This document shows positions 25,002 through 36,473 of a DNA stretch of 64,000 nucleotides, in pieces. The DNA lies in assembly GCA_015039465.1 (NCBI GenBank), contig MU130539.1, positions 224,825 to 288,824 of the forward strand, written 5' to 3'. A model generated the notes under the pieces. The model worked only from the letters and a program-made list of their open reading frames with translations. It was not told where the DNA came from and made no database searches. Position numbers and translations under genes: made by a program. The DNA is from Phlegmacium glaucopus. Lineage: Eukaryota > Basidiomycota > Agaricomycetes > Agaricales > Cortinariaceae. How positions within the stretch are numbered: position 1 is the stretch's first letter; each line of letters begins with the position of its first letter.

Positions 25002-26711
25002 AACGCGAGGTCCAGGAGTTGGCCGGTTTTCTGCAATTTGTGTCACAGGTTGTCCCATGCTCCCGATCATTCCTGCGCTGCATCATTGATTTCTCCATGA
25101 AGTTCCATTCCCCCTTTCAGAAATTGCATATTCGGAATGGCGTTAAAGCTGATATACATTGGTGGCGGACTTTTTGCATTCCCTGGAATGGAGTTCGCCT
25201 TCTAAAGCCATCGCTTCCATCAGTCGTCATCTACACAGATGCAAGTGGTAGGAAAGGCATTGGTGGGGTCTGTCAGTCAGAATGGTTCTCTTCTCGGGTA
25301 CCTCGCAGATATTGGGGCAGGGACATCCAGTTTAAGGAAGTATTCGCCATTCTTCATGCAATCCTTTGCTGGGTGATACTTGGGCTGGTCATCACTTGAC
25401 CTTTTATTGCGACAATCAAGAGGTAGTTGCCTGGCTTACCTTGGGTACATGCCGCTCAACTCACTCGATGCCTATCGTCTGTATGATCTCCATGATGGCT
25501 GCCTGCCTTCAATTTTTGTACTCATGTGTTTGGATTCCGACCGAAGAGAATGTGCTTGCTGATGCCACTTCTCGTTTTCAGTTCAGCAAGCTTCTCCAAC
25601 CCGCCCCATACCTGTGCCTGAAGTCCTCAGCAACAAAATCCCAGCTTACTGGTTTGAAGCGCATTCTCACTTCTCTTGACATGCTGCCTTCTACCTCTGG
25701 CATGGGTTGGCATCCAGCACTCGGAAATCCTACTCGTCAGGTCAGCGGTCATATATCAATTTTGTTAGAGTCCGCCCTTCCCTCCTCCATGAGCCAGGTC
25801 AGTATCTCCCAGCCACAAGCTATGGGATCCTGGAATGGGTCACATCACTTGGCGATCGTGCCCTCATGCCCAAGACGATTAAGTCCTACCTCTCAAGCGT
25901 TTGTTCCTTGCACGTTGACGCCGGACTACCTTTCGAGGCTTGCGAGTCCCCCACAGTTCAGCGCCTCATCAGAGGTATTAAACATTTCTATGGGGAGAAA
26001 GTTCGTACTCCCAAATTACCCATCACGATCATTGTCCTCCAAAAACTTGCTTCAAGGTCCGGGGATCTCAGCCTCAAGGACAACCTTAATTTCAATGCAG
26101 CCATCAAGCTCGCTTGGGCAGGATTCCTACATTGCGGTGAATTTACAGTTGCCAATGGACAGCGTTTTGACCCAACAATCCACCTCACTCGCTCTTCAGT
26201 CGAGTTCTCCCCCAGTATTGAGGAACCCACACACATCCGTCTCACCTTACCCTGCTCGAAAACGGACCCATTTTGAAAGGGTGTCTCAATCCTGGTAGCT
26301 AAAGCACCAAGCGGTGGGGAGCTGACATGCACGGTTCTTGCCTTACAACACTTGTTTCTCAGTGATCCTCAGCCCACTGCCGGCTCTCCTCTATTTGTGG
26401 ATGGAACTGGTTCTCCTCTCTCTCGGAATTCATTCATTTCACTCCTCAAACATCAGTTGGCGGCTGTTGGTCTTGATCAGGCCCTGTACTCAGGTCATAG
26501 TTTTCGACGGGGCGCAGCATCTTCTGCCACTGTTGGCTATTCAGACTACGAGATTCAGCTGCTCGGACGTTGGCATAGTGACACTTACAAGCTGTATATT
26601 GATGTCCCGGACATTCACATTCTCCATCTCTCCTCCCATCTCCACTTGGCTGTTGCTCCTGCTCCAGTTCCCGACCCTCCGGTTCTCCCTTTCGCTCCTG
26701 TTTTGGCTTGA
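25002..26711 (+). pseudogene. DIRS-type retroelement fragment: RT tail, RNase H and tyrosine recombinase
   Basis: Starts in the end of a reverse transcriptase (LAGFLQFVSQVVPCSRSFLR) and passes through RNase H. The acidic residues appear in order: IYTDASG, FKEVFAIL, FYCDNQEVV and LADATSRF. A frameshift lies near 25370. The tyrosine recombinase follows in a second frame from about 25700 (RKSYSSGQRSYINFV) and ends at 26711 with GHSFRRGAASSA and GRWHSDTYKLYI, holding the HxxR, Trp and Tyr positions. The first catalytic Arg is His in GFLHCGEFTV (CAT at 26130), and an in-frame TGA interrupts at 26274-26276. Both fit CpG decay. The 5' portion is missing, cut at the LTR-like unit. Confidence 0.8.
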
Positions 26712-27191
26712 GCTTGGCCTTTCTCACTTTTGTGAGGAAGTTCATGCGAGAGAGCTTTGGTGATAAAAAATATAGAATTTTTTGATCCCAATTAACGCGA
26801 ACTCATGCGCAATTCTTACATTCAATAACATCATTCTGACACCTTTAGCAACCAGTCAAATATCTCCGACAACCAATCGTACATCATCATTCCAGAGCCA
26901 AGCATAGAAGAAGCGGTCAAACAAATTGGCCGAGGTCTATGCGAAGCATCAAATTTCTCACCTCCCTTTTTTGTCACCTTATTAAGTGGCCATCAACCGC
27001 TTTGACTTGGGCCTCAAGGCCCCTCTGGTTGCTTTGATTCTTCATGTACTGTGGCTTTTTCATTGTCTCTACTATTATATATACCATACATGTTTCCCTT
27101 CAATTTTCCTCATGTTCTCATTCTACATTGATTCTCACATTGCTCGATAGGCTCGTTGCCTCAAGCATTTTTTCTTCACACCCACCCCTGG
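26712..27191. other. 3' flank of the DIRS fragment, no gene seen
   Basis: Noncoding sequence with a short palindrome-like GGGCCTCAAGGCCC near 27012-27025. No recognisable gene or terminal repeat. Confidence 0.35.
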
Positions 27192-28407
27192 AGGTCTTTA
27201 CACTCCCCCACGTCTTCCTGGAGGATTCCTGCCATTCCTGGTAGGAATACCAGGATTCCAGGAGGAATTTGCTACCAGCCAATTTCCTCTGATTTCCCCT
27301 GAAATTGACAATTCCTTGCTCTTCCTAATCCGGGTATAAATTTCCTTGAGTGCCAGGAATCCACTAGGAATCCGGGAATTCCTAGGAACTAATCTACCAG
27401 GAATCCACCAGGAATCCTTGGAATTCCTGGTACTACCATTAAATGGTATTTATTATTAATATTTAAAGGTATAATATAAATACATAAGTTAGTTGTAATT
27501 CATACATATATAGGTTAACATATATTAAAGGTGGCAATGCCTTGCTGCCATTTGAGTTTTGAATTTTGTTCAGGCTGCGAGGTTTGATCATGTGACCACA
27601 TGTGACCACATGTGACACATCAGAATCCTGGAGGAATCCAGGAGGAATCCAGGAATTCCTGACAAATGAGATTATTCCTGGTGGATTTCTAGTAAATTCT
27701 GGCTGGATTCCTAGTGTTCCTGGTGATTCCTGGTGGATTCCTGGTTGGTGACAGTTGTGATTGTAAAGAAAGTGCTGTTGAGATGTGTCACACCTCACAG
27801 CTTGAACAAAGTTCAACATTCAAATGGCAGTAAGGCATTGCCACCTTTAATAGATGTTAACCTATATATGTATGGATCACAATTAACTTATGTATTGCTA
27901 TTTTACCTTTAAATAATATTTAATGGTAGTACAGGAATACTAGGAATCCACCAAGAATTTACTAGGAATCCACCAGGAATAATCTCATTTATCAGGAATT
28001 CCTGGATTCCTGCAGGAAGATATGGGGGAGTGTAAAGTTCAGGATTAAACAATGTATAAGTAATTATAAATGATAATAGCTACCCCTCACTAAGGGGTAG
28101 AGTTGTTAGTTGTTAGTATTAAATTAAAGAAATTAATATGTGTATGACAAAAAAAACTAAGAAAATTTGATTGAAATGATGGTGTAGAAATAATAGTCAT
28201 GGGAATTCACCTGGAATTCATCTGGAATCCACCAGGAATTAACCAGGAATTAACCAGGAATCCCAGGAATTTACTAGGAATTTACCAGGAATCCTCCAGG
28301 AATATTCTCATTAACCAGGAATTCCTGGATTCCTCCTGGATTCCTGGAGGAATCCCGGCAGTCCATGTGGATTCCTGGAGGAAGACGTGGGGGAGTGTAA
28401 AGTTCAG
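27192..28407. mobile_element. AGGTCTTTAC-type MITE, CCAGGAATCC subfamily, copy 1
   Basis: The left tip is AGGTCTTTACACTCCCCCAC, and the right tip, read inward, is CTGAACTTTACACTCCCCCA. Subterminal arrays of 11-bp units (GGAATCCACCA / GGATTCCTGG) flank an interior that is itself inverted: GGTGGCAATGCCTTGCTGCC plus a TGATCATGTGACCACATGTG core at 27523-27615, and the mirrored version at 27775-27850. An internal right end with the same tip sits at 28026-28047, so the unit looks like a nested or extended version of an 856-bp fold-back. A TACCCCTCACTAAGGGGTAG hairpin lies at about 28081-28100. No target duplication at this copy. Confidence 0.85.
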
Positions 28408-28577
28408 GATTGAGTAGAGATTTTATATCTCCAAAAGTCCTATTTTCTCTATCACCCCTGAGTATTCATTTCAATGTGTGATGAATGTGTGTGAACACAA
28501 TGCCGAGATGCCAAAAATAGATTTTAAATTTTATTATATATTTAAAAAAAAATTTGGACTATACATTAAATATAACT
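28408..28577. other. AT-rich spacer, no gene seen
   Basis: Sequence between the MITE and the first repeat of the Ngaro-type element; no motif recognised. Confidence 0.3.
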
Positions 28578-28690
28578 CCAATGACGACTGGGCATGGGAG
28601 ACACAAGTGGAGTAGTGGGTCAGAACCAGTCAGCAGCTCTCTGGCTAGCCAACTGGTCAATAAAAATTATATCTCTCTACTAGGTACAGC
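28578..28690. repeat. Ngaro split direct repeat B2
   Basis: 113 bp beginning CCAATGACGACTGGGCATGG and ending CTACTAGGTACAGC; nearly identical to 29111-29223. Confidence 0.85.
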
Positions 28691-28730
28691 AGATGTAAAT
28701 AAAAAGATAATAGGTAGTGGGAGGGGTGGG

Positions 28731-29111
28731 TGACTGAAATATGGCTCTGGTACTATTGGCCACCCTGGAAGATATAGTGAGCTAGGGACTGACACGAGTG
28801 ACATGAAACATAAGACTCATACCTGGGAGAGACAGTGAGCAAGGGATGGGTATCGAGCTTGGGTTTGCTCCTTTTATCCCATATGCTGTGTCTCTCCTTG
28901 GGATGTCATAGCTAGACTTTTTGTCCTCAGAGCGTCAGTGTTAAACACGTTGCGATCATAGAAGTGTCAGCCTTCTGGTGGTCATACACTGTTACTCATT
29001 CGGATGTCATGGATTTAGTGAGCATGTGATGGTGATGGATTTGTGTACCAAGAGGCCCTTGATGGTTGCTCATTGAACTTATGTAAAGATACAAATATCT
29101 TTAAACTCAAC
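28731..29111. repeat. Ngaro split direct repeat A2
   Basis: About 381 bp from TGACTGAAATATGGCTCTGG to TTTAAACTCAAC, matching 33977-34356 with few differences, several of them C/T at CpG sites. Confidence 0.85.
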
Positions 29112-29223
29112 CAATGATGACTGGGCGTGGGAGACACAAGTGGAGTAGCGGGTCAGAACCAGTTGGCAGCTCTCTGGCTAGCCAACCAGTCAATAAAAAC
29201 TATATCTCTCTACTAGGTACAGC
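29111..29223. repeat. Ngaro split direct repeat B1
   Basis: Abuts A2 directly and matches the 28578-28690 repeat over its whole 113 bp. Confidence 0.85.
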
Positions 29224-29381
29224 TATGAAAGGATTTTTTTTTTTTTTGTTTTAAGTGAGGATGAGTGAAATGATGGGAGGAGAGAAAGAGAGATAAAGTC
29301 AAGAGGACAAGAAATAGTGAAAATAATGAAGAAAAAGAGAAAGAAGTGAATACAAATACATAGATGTCCGGTCCCACCTGA

Positions 29382-30368
29382 TTAAGAGGGTTTTTTTGAG
29401 TACAGTAAGGCTTGAACGAGGACAGGGTTCTTTCTGATATAAATCAGGAAAGTGTCGGATGACCAACGACCCATGGGTTGAATGATTGAGGGGGGAACAC
29501 CATGCTCTGCGAGGGAGGTGGCGCTGCCTGCTCACATGGAGTGGCCTCCGATGTTGTCATTGAAAAAAGATTTGATGCGAGTCATGAAAAACCGGCGGTT
29601 TGGAATAGTCCCAGCGGATGTGAGCCATAAGGGGGAGGCGAGTGGGAAGAGAGAATCCTGGCTGTCAAGGTAGCGCTGAAAGAAGAAAAGGGGGTTGATG
29701 GATGGGAATTGCTTGCTCCTGATAAGTATATGGTTCCCTTCAAAAAAACGGTCCACCTTGTGTGAGGGGAGTTGGAATTTGTAGTGGTTAGTGGTGATGA
29801 TAATGGAGGATCACTTGGAAATCTTGTGCCAGTTTTGGAGGGCTTTGTCATTCAGGAAAACCATTTCACCTAACCGAAGGAGGGCAAAGAAGCCCGTAAG
29901 GAGGATGGAGAGGAAAAGGGAGTTGTCGTGGTGAGATGAAGATTGAAGAGCAGAGATCACACAATCAAGATCAGGGATTGTTAGCGCACATTTGTGGTGG
30001 ATACTCCCTTGAGGCACATACATCCTTTAAGGGTCCGCTCGACAAGGGGTGAACAGCGGGCTTCTCAAATGGAAGGGAAGTAAGGTTCGAGTTGTTGAGA
30101 AATTCCTGAAAGGTATGATGCGACCAAGCGTGGATTGATATGATGGGACATGTAGACTGTAAAAAATGATAACGTTTCAGGAGAGGGATCGATGGGGAAA
30201 TTGTGAAGCCAAATGAAGGAGAGGTAGGAGTTTAGAGCAGAATTGTAAGATTTTTAAAGTTGTGGTGTCAATTGCTTGACCGATAGCAAGCGCGCATTCT
30301 CGGATCAGCCAGTCTCTAGACCAAGCCTCATGGAGAGGTTGTCTAGATGGTAGGGATGTGGGGATCAT
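29382..30368 (-). pseudogene. Tyrosine recombinase of the Ngaro-type element
   Basis: Catalyses circular-intermediate integration instead of a DDE integrase. On the minus strand it shows an N-terminal helical core-binding part (SLPSRQPLHEAWSRDWLI...), a box I region with LLTGFFALLRLGEMVF holding the first Arg, and box II with GGHSMRAGSATSLAEHGV (HxxR), GRWSSDTFLIYI (Trp and the Tyr nucleophile). An in-frame TGA at 29811-29813 (SK*SS, probably from CGA) breaks it, so this copy is not functional as read. Confidence 0.8.
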
Positions 30369-31993
30369 TTTTGCAGCCCCACCATGCTGGGGGGGTTGAA
30401 AGTGAATAACTTTAAAAGTGGTTCATGGTGAAGAGCAACGGAAAACTTAACATGAGAGAGAGCGTCCGTGACTACGTTATCAGAACCAGGAATGTGGAGG
30501 ATGCAGAGGTTGTAGTCATTGAGAATGATGATGTCTACAGCTTGTTTAAGCAAATGGTTATATGCTGGGAGGGCCTGGTATGATTGAAAGATATTGACGG
30601 TGTTGGAATTGTCTGAATAGATCACAATTTGTGATCCTCTGTGTGCGCACGTTTGGATGTGGTCAAGGGCAGACAAGACACAGAGTGCTTCAAAGTAAAA
30701 AATGAATTCTGTAGGAACATTGATGGGTGTAGGCACATAAAAACTGGATTTATTATCAGGGTACCAAAAGCTGAGGCCTTCTGGACACGCGTCACAGTAT
30801 ATAACAAAATTAGCTTTGGAAGGGGTCCACAGCATGGATTTTAATAGATGTACGCCGTCCGATTTCTCGATGTGGTGGAGAGCCCACATGAAGTCATCTC
30901 AAACAGCATTATTGATATAGATGCATTGGTCCCTGTTGTGTTTCCCTGACATCTTTGAGTAGACATTGTTTAGTGCTGGTCAAAGATGCGGGTACACATT
31001 TAGGGCCCAGTTAAACCATCCCGCCATCCTTTCCCAATGCTTAAGCTTGAAGCTGCCAGATGACGTCTTTGGGGGTTTTGACGCCCAAAAAGAGAGTTTG
31101 TTAAGGAGACGGGCTTTTGACGAGGGAGGAAGGGATAAAGTCATAGAGTTAGGATCGACGTCGATCCCGATGATAGTAAGAGGACTGCCGGAAAGTTGTT
31201 TATGAGGTTTGTGAGGAATTCCTAACTTGTCCCATAGGTCGAGTAGTTGTTTCTGATGTGAGGGCAAGTACCGGTTGTAAGGTGCGTAAAATAAAGTATC
31301 TCCTTCAACATCACAGCTGGAGGAGTCGTCTACATAGTTAGCAAGATAATCGAAAAGTTTAACATACTTTGCAATCCAAGCAACAAGACTGTTGAATGAG
31401 ATAAAGATGCCTGGTGAACCGCTACTGCCAAAGGCGAGGTTGTGGTCGACACAGTGAACTCCACCTATCGTGTTGATCTGCTTGATCTGCCAAAACGGAT
31501 GGACAGGTAAGAGTCGGTAGGCTTCTGCGATGTCGGATTTCCACATGGTGATGGGAACATTTCTGATCGACTTTCTGACATCGAGGAGAATTTCACCCAA
31601 CTGGCAGAGGTTGTCCAAAGGAAAACCCATAACTTGGGAACAATTGATCATACTGTTAAGTGAGAAGGGGCCGGCACTGTGATCTGTGACAAGTCGTAGG
31701 TCGGTAGAGTTGGGTTTGTTGATGGCGTATAGTGGCATGGAATACATGCCAGGAAGTAAGTTGGGGCTGAAAGGGGGTGAGAACCGGTCCTTTTGGAATT
31801 CGATCTCACCTTGGTTGACAATGAAAGCTGCTTTCATAGGGGTCAAGAGGAAGCGGTCAAGATTCATCATGAGTGTATGGGTAGCCGTCATGAAGGGTGT
31901 CGGCCCACGGCCAGAAACCCTCACGCAGCCCCGTACACACTGATTGGACAAATGGTTGATTGGGGTGGTTGGATAGTAGAGACTCAAACACAT
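30369..31993 (-). pseudogene. Reverse transcriptase-RNase H of the Ngaro-type element
   Basis: The reverse transcriptase palm shows MWKSDIAEAYRLLPVHP, LAFGSSGSPGIF and the catalytic LANYVDDSSS (YVDD). It ends LKHWERMAGWFNWALNVYP. RNase H follows in frame with IYCDACPEG, FYFEALCVL, IYSDNSNTVNIF and NVVTDALS. A TGA at 30899-30901 (NAV*DDFMWAL, likely from CGA) separates the two parts. Order and signature match DIRS pol rather than Gypsy. Confidence 0.85.
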
Positions 31994-33939
31994 CTACTTT
32001 GATAGGGGTCACTATTTTGAATAAATTAAGGTTGTCAGCAATAGTTTTTTGAACAACAGGGTTCGAAAGTTCTGAAAGCAGAGGACGAGGAAGAGGAGGA
32101 GTGTACAAGGACCACTCTGCAGTGATAGGAGAAAAAACAGAGGACTGGTCCCAAAGATTGAGGACTTTACACTCCCCCACATTGTCCGGCTGGAATTCCG
32201 CCGGACTCCAGAAAAGTCCGGTCAGAGTCCGGTCAGAGTCCGGTGGAAGTCCAGTGGAAGTACAAAACATGCCTGTATCCCCTCCTAACCTAAGAACGCG
32301 CTACCGCGTGGACAGAAAATATCCCCCTCCCTAAATATTAATCCTAAGCCCTAAATCTAAATATAACCCTAAGCCTAACCTCTAAATCTAAATATAACCC
32401 TCAATTCTATCAAAAGTCCAGCGGACTGTGACCAGACATACAGTCCAGGCATTTTTCTACTTTCACCAGACTCTGACCAGACTCTGACCGGACTCTGACC
32501 GGACTCTCACCAGACTTTTACCGGAATTTTAGTGGAGTCCACCGGACTTCCGCCAGACTTTTGGCAGTCTGCTAGACTCTGGCTGGACAACGTGGGGGAC
32601 TGTAAAGTACACCAAAGATTGTGTCTTAAGTATTTTGGCTGAACTCCATAAATTTCTTCTGCCCCTTCACGGACAATCTTTACTGGCATGTCCTGGTTTT
32701 TTGCAGTTTTTGCAGAGGTGTCGGTATCTACAGTCTGATTTGGAGAACTTGCAGGTTCTGGAGTTGAATTTATTGCAAATTTCTGGTTTTTTGTGAGTAG
32801 GCAAGTTGACTGTTTTTTGGGTGAAGGAAAAGGACGAATGGGATTCAATGCCGTCTGGCATGACGATGGCAGAATATAATCAGGAGAAGTGATGAGTTTC
32901 TGTGAGGAGGATGTGCTGACCCACACCAACTTCATTCCTGAGGGCGATATCATATAGGATGATTCGATGATGGGATGAAGGGATTTTTGCCGCGAATTCT
33001 TCTTCGATGTAGTCTGAATAGTCAAGAAGCTCGTCTTATCGGTGGGGGAACATGAAAGATATTGCTTTGGAAGCCCATCTCCAGGCGGTCTTGACATGTT
33101 TCTTGGCTTCTGTGAAACCGAAAGATACCTCTGCGTCTCCCAAGTGACCCTTTCTCATCAACGACAGTATGGTGGAGAGAGGTGAGGATTTGGTTGAGGT
33201 CAATGGAGTTGCCTCTGAAAATGTGTTCCCATTGAGAAGAGGGGATCCCAGTGGGTGAGCTTGGTGTGATTTTAGCATAGAATTTGGCTTTAGCAATGTC
33301 TCCGTGGTAGATTCATAGTAACCGACAGGTTTCTTGGCTACTGGGGTGAATAATATCTGCTGCTGATTCTTTGTTTGGATTGAACCAGGGCATGTCAGAT
33401 TTGATGAGTTTCTGTTGTTTGAGCCATTTGTCATCTTTGTCTCCTGAGTCATCGTCTTCCTGGTGTTGAGAGGGTCTTTTCTCACTCTTGTTGAGGATGA
33501 GATCCAGCTGAGAAGGTTGGGTTTGGAGTGAGTCGGATGTAGTGAAGGGAATTGATGGTTGTTGGAATGAAGTGATTTTGGCGAGGTAGGAGTCGAAAGT
33601 CAACTCCTTTTGGGATTGAGAACCCACGACATGAGTGTTCTCTCCAAGGATTCAAAGGATGGAGGAGATCACTTCTGTTTTGGTGGAAGATCCTTTCCTA
33701 AATGATTTGACTGAGGATTCAAGATCAGTGAGGAGTTTGAGGCGTTCATCCTCTGAAGGAGAGTCCGATGGTCTCATTGAGGAGGTGGAATGGACATAAT
33801 GTTCTCCTGTGTCGTCAGGTCTGGACTGGTCAATCATTGAAGGAGAGACAGCATGTCCGGATCCTGAAGTATTGAATCAATCACAACTTGATCAGCAGTG
33901 AACAATGATTCGGGTCTTGGGTTGGAGCCATATGTCATG
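31994..33939 (-). pseudogene. Gag-like protein of the Ngaro-type element
   Basis: Begins around 33939 (MTYGSNPRPESLFTADQVVI) and runs through several frames with frameshifts. A Cys/His cluster, CNKFNSRTCKFSKSDCRYRH then CKNCKKPGHASKDC (32670-32790), is typical of DIRS gag proteins. The frame at RHNLWDQSSVFSPITAEW becomes continuous once the MITE at 32161-32611 and one target duplicate are ignored, which shows where the MITE landed. Confidence 0.7.
32161..32611. mobile_element. AGGTCTTTAC-type MITE, GTCCGG subfamily, 451 bp
   Basis: Tips AGGACTTTACACTCCCCCAC and, inward from the right, TGTACTTTACAGTCCCCCAC. Flanked by a perfect 10-bp direct repeat CCAAAGATTG (32151-32160 and 32612-32621). Subterminal arrays of 11-bp units (GTCCGGTCAGA; ACTCTGACCGG). 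The centre (32341-32405) is telomere-like (CCTAAGCCCTAAATC, ATAACCCTAAGCCTAACC). It interrupts the Ngaro gag frame. Confidence 0.9.
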
Positions 33940-33976
33940 ATTTGAGTGTGCCTTGAACACAATAGTAAAAAGGTAG

Positions 33977-34356
33977 TGACTGAAATACGGCTCTGGTACT
34001 ATCGGCCACCCTGGAAGACATAGTGAGCTAGGGACTGACACAAGTGACATGAAACATAAGACTCATACCTGGGAGAGACAGTGAGCAAGGGATGGGTATC
34101 GAGCTTGGGTTTGCTCCTTTTATCCCGTATGCTGTGTCTCTCCTTGGGACGTTATAGCTAGACTTTTTGTCCTCAGAGCATCAGTGTTAAACATGTTGCG
34201 ATCATAGAAGTGTCAGCCTTCTGGTGGTCATACACTGTTACTCGTTTGGATGTCACGGCTTTAGTGAGCATGTGATGGTGATGGATTTGTGTACCAGAGG
34301 CCCTTGATGGTCGCTCATTGAACTTGTGTAAAGATACAAATATCTTTAAACTCAAC
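33977..34356. repeat. Ngaro split direct repeat A1
   Basis: 380 bp, the 5' repeat of the element (minus-strand sense), matching A2 at 28731-29111. Confidence 0.85.
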
Positions 34357-34369
34357 ATATTACATATTT

Positions 34370-34452
34370 TAACAAGGTCATCTAGCCTAGTTGGTTACAG
34401 TGCTCTGTTGTTGACCTGTAAGTGGTGGTGCACAATCTCCCGTACATGTGAC
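34370..34452 (+). repeat. tRNA-derived SINE head (candidate)
   Basis: GGTCATCTAGCCTAGTTGGTTACAG carries a perfect Pol III A box (TAGCCTAGTTGG) with D-loop spacing, followed by an anticodon-arm-like CTCTGTTGTTGACCTG. The B-box position holds only a degenerate GGTGGTGCACAATCTCCCG. This reads as a decayed tRNA-derived SINE or tRNA pseudogene, not a working tRNA. Confidence 0.5.
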
Positions 34453-35256
34453 AAATAGTCACACTAAGTATAAAATATTGTGTTGTATTTATGAATAAGA
34501 AGTGGTTTGATATCCCTTGGATATTAATTACTGGATAAATGTGTTATTTAACCCAAAAATACAAAAGGAGTCTCAATTGCCTGCCAAATGTGAGCCTCCA
34601 GAGAGATTGGACTACAGCTCTTCAACTACAACAGCTATGAACATGATTAGCAGATGTATTTTGATTATAATTTAAATTCCAATTGATCTACAAGTCCATA
34701 TTTTTAATTAGTGGCCCCAGTGTAAAGATAACCTCCTAGAATAGGCACCTTAACATGGTTAGAGGACAGGAATTAAAATTTTAACTTGTAGAAGTAAAGC
34801 CACATAAAAATAGATTATTTCGTCTTTGCAAACCTAGTCTCAAATCCCATCTGTTGTAAAGTTAGAGCCTTAGCAGTGCTGAGTGGGCCCACAGGAGCTG
34901 CACAGCCACTGATCACATTCCAAAATAGGCTGTGCGCACCTTGTGAGGTGCACATGGCAGCCTCATGCATGCAGAAACATTGCTGGCTCACTTGTAGAGA
35001 GCCTTTCTTCTCTTTACCTCTATTTTACTCCCTCTTCTTTCTTTTTTGCTCAAAAAGCATCCAAATTGCATCCAAATCTATACTGTAAGTGAGGAACTGC
35101 CTCTGAATTGTACTTGAACTCAATATAATATATAGGCCTTGCATTTAGGACCAAAGTGGAGATAAAAAGTGAACTTCTCTAGGTATGAATCCTAGGCAAA
35201 TCAACTAACCTGTGTTTTCATATATCCTGGCAGGGATTCTCCCATTATTCTTTCAT
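34453..35256. other. AT-rich repeat-derived sequence, no gene seen
   Basis: No coding signature or terminal repeat recognised. Probably the body of the SINE-like repeat and old transposon debris. Confidence 0.3.
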
Positions 35257-35516
35257 GCCTACAACATCACAAAAGCAGCAGATAGCTGCTGCTCATGCAA
35301 AAGAACAAGAAGCTCTGGCTGAAAAGTGGGCTATCTTGGCTTCAGAGACTGCAACAAATGATCTCTTGAGTAGTTTATAGGCTGCAAACTCACAAATTGA
35401 AGTGCTGGAGCAGCTGCTTTCTCATAAAGAGATAGAATGTGGTAGACTGCAGTCTGAGCTTGAGAAGTCCAATGAGAACCTCCAAAAGCACAAGGATAAT
35501 TCTGCTCTTTGGCCAT
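35257..35516 (+). pseudogene. Coiled-coil N-terminal fragment of a transposon protein (tentative)
   Basis: Reads MPTTSQKQQIAAAHAKEQEA and continues with heptad-rich QIEVLEQLLSHKEIECGRLQ and SELEKSNENLQKHKD, broken by a stop at 35378. Such coiled-coil leaders occur on several fungal transposon proteins, but no catalytic domain is present, so the family is a guess. Confidence 0.35.
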
Positions 35517-35542
35517 AGGAATCCATCATCATGGATTTTCAT

Positions 35543-35908
35543 TCATTCAACTGTAAGCTTTGTGGTCGGCACAAAGTCTAGAGGATTAACTGATAGCAAT
35601 GGCAGTGATAGGAGAGGGTCTTCTGGAATCTTCTGGTGCACCTTGATATTTTCTGGAAATACCCCAGGGACTGGCCTGATTTTCTGATCTACATGTTTGT
35701 AGGCAGTTAAGACTGGTTGTGATCCATTGATTGGCTCTGAAACTTGTTGTGGTCCATTGATTGGCTCTGAGATATCATCATAGGGAGAAACAGGTTCAAC
35801 AGTGTTATATTCGGTAGTGTTAACAACATCAGGTGGTGTTACAATCAATTCCAGTGATCCAAAGGAAAAGACAGGGGAGGTTGGTAGAGGAGCAGGCAGG
35901 GAGACCAT
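35543..35908 (-). pseudogene. Gypsy polyprotein fragment (pre-RT region)
   Basis: The minus strand reads HVDQKIRPVPGVFPENIKV then EDPLLSLPLLSVNPLDFVPT, a segment that in basidiomycete Gypsy elements lies between protease and reverse transcriptase. Nothing of the RT core follows. The fragment ends near 35543. Confidence 0.65.
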
Positions 35909-36111
35909 AGAGAAGGAGAAGAAGTAGAGGAAGAGGAGAAATTGAAGATAATAGAGGTTGGCATAGGAGGAGAAAGCAATTCATAAGTGAATAAATAAAG
36001 GGAGGAGGTATTTTACAACTTGCTGGTCAGAACAACTGTGATGAGAAAGATGAAATAGAAGAGTGGAAGGAAGAAAAGAATGCAGTTTAACGACTTGCCA
36101 GTCATAAGAAG

Positions 36112-36398
36112 AGGTCTTTACTCTCCCCCACACATTCCAAGCAGGTCCAAGCAGGTCCAAGCAAATTCCAAGCAGAATCTGAGCAGAATCTGACCATATT
36201 CCGACCAATTTTACATCAAATTCATTATAACCACCTAGGATTAAAATACTGTGCTAACCTCTTAAATAAACCTTAATCCTAACCCTAAATAGACTCTAAC
36301 CAAACCTTAACCTAACCCTAGATGAGGTCAGAAGTTGGTTGGAATTTGGTTGGATTGGTTGGACCTGCTTGGAATGTATGGGGAAGGGTAAAGTACTG
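36112..36398. mobile_element. AGGTCTTTAC-type MITE, AGGTCCAAGC subfamily, 287 bp
   Basis: Tips AGGTCTTTACTCTCCCCCAC and, inward from the right, CAGTACTTTACCCTTCCCCA. Flanked by CATAAGAAG (36103-36111) and CATAAAAAG (36399-36407), a 9-bp duplication with one change. Subterminal 10-bp units AGGTCCAAGC. The centre (36254-36326) is telomere-like (AATCCTAACCCTAAATAG, TTAACCTAACCCTAG). Its left arm is closely repeated, inverted, at 59765-59898. Confidence 0.88.
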
Positions 36399-36473
36399 CA
36401 TAAAAAGGAAGAAGCATAGAGTCTGTAGATAAAGAAAAATAGAATCACTACTTTACAGATTTGATCAAAACAT

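Larger units (their letters stand above)
28578..34356 (-). mobile_element. Ngaro-type DIRS retrotransposon with split direct repeats
   Basis: Read on the minus strand the layout is A1 (34356-33977), gag-like ORF, reverse transcriptase, RNase H, tyrosine recombinase, B1 (29223-29111), A2 (29111-28731), B2 (28690-28578). A1 and A2 are about 380 bp each and B1 and B2 113 bp each, all nearly identical. This A1-ORFs-B1-A2-B2 order defines Ngaro elements of the DIRS order. Coding regions carry stops and frameshifts, and a 451-bp MITE sits in the gag-RT part. Confidence 0.88.

Noticed and set aside
28408..28420. Target duplication for MITE copy 1
   Set aside because: Flanks CACCCCTGG and GATTGAGTA do not match; the right side may have been rearranged, as an internal right tip also exists.
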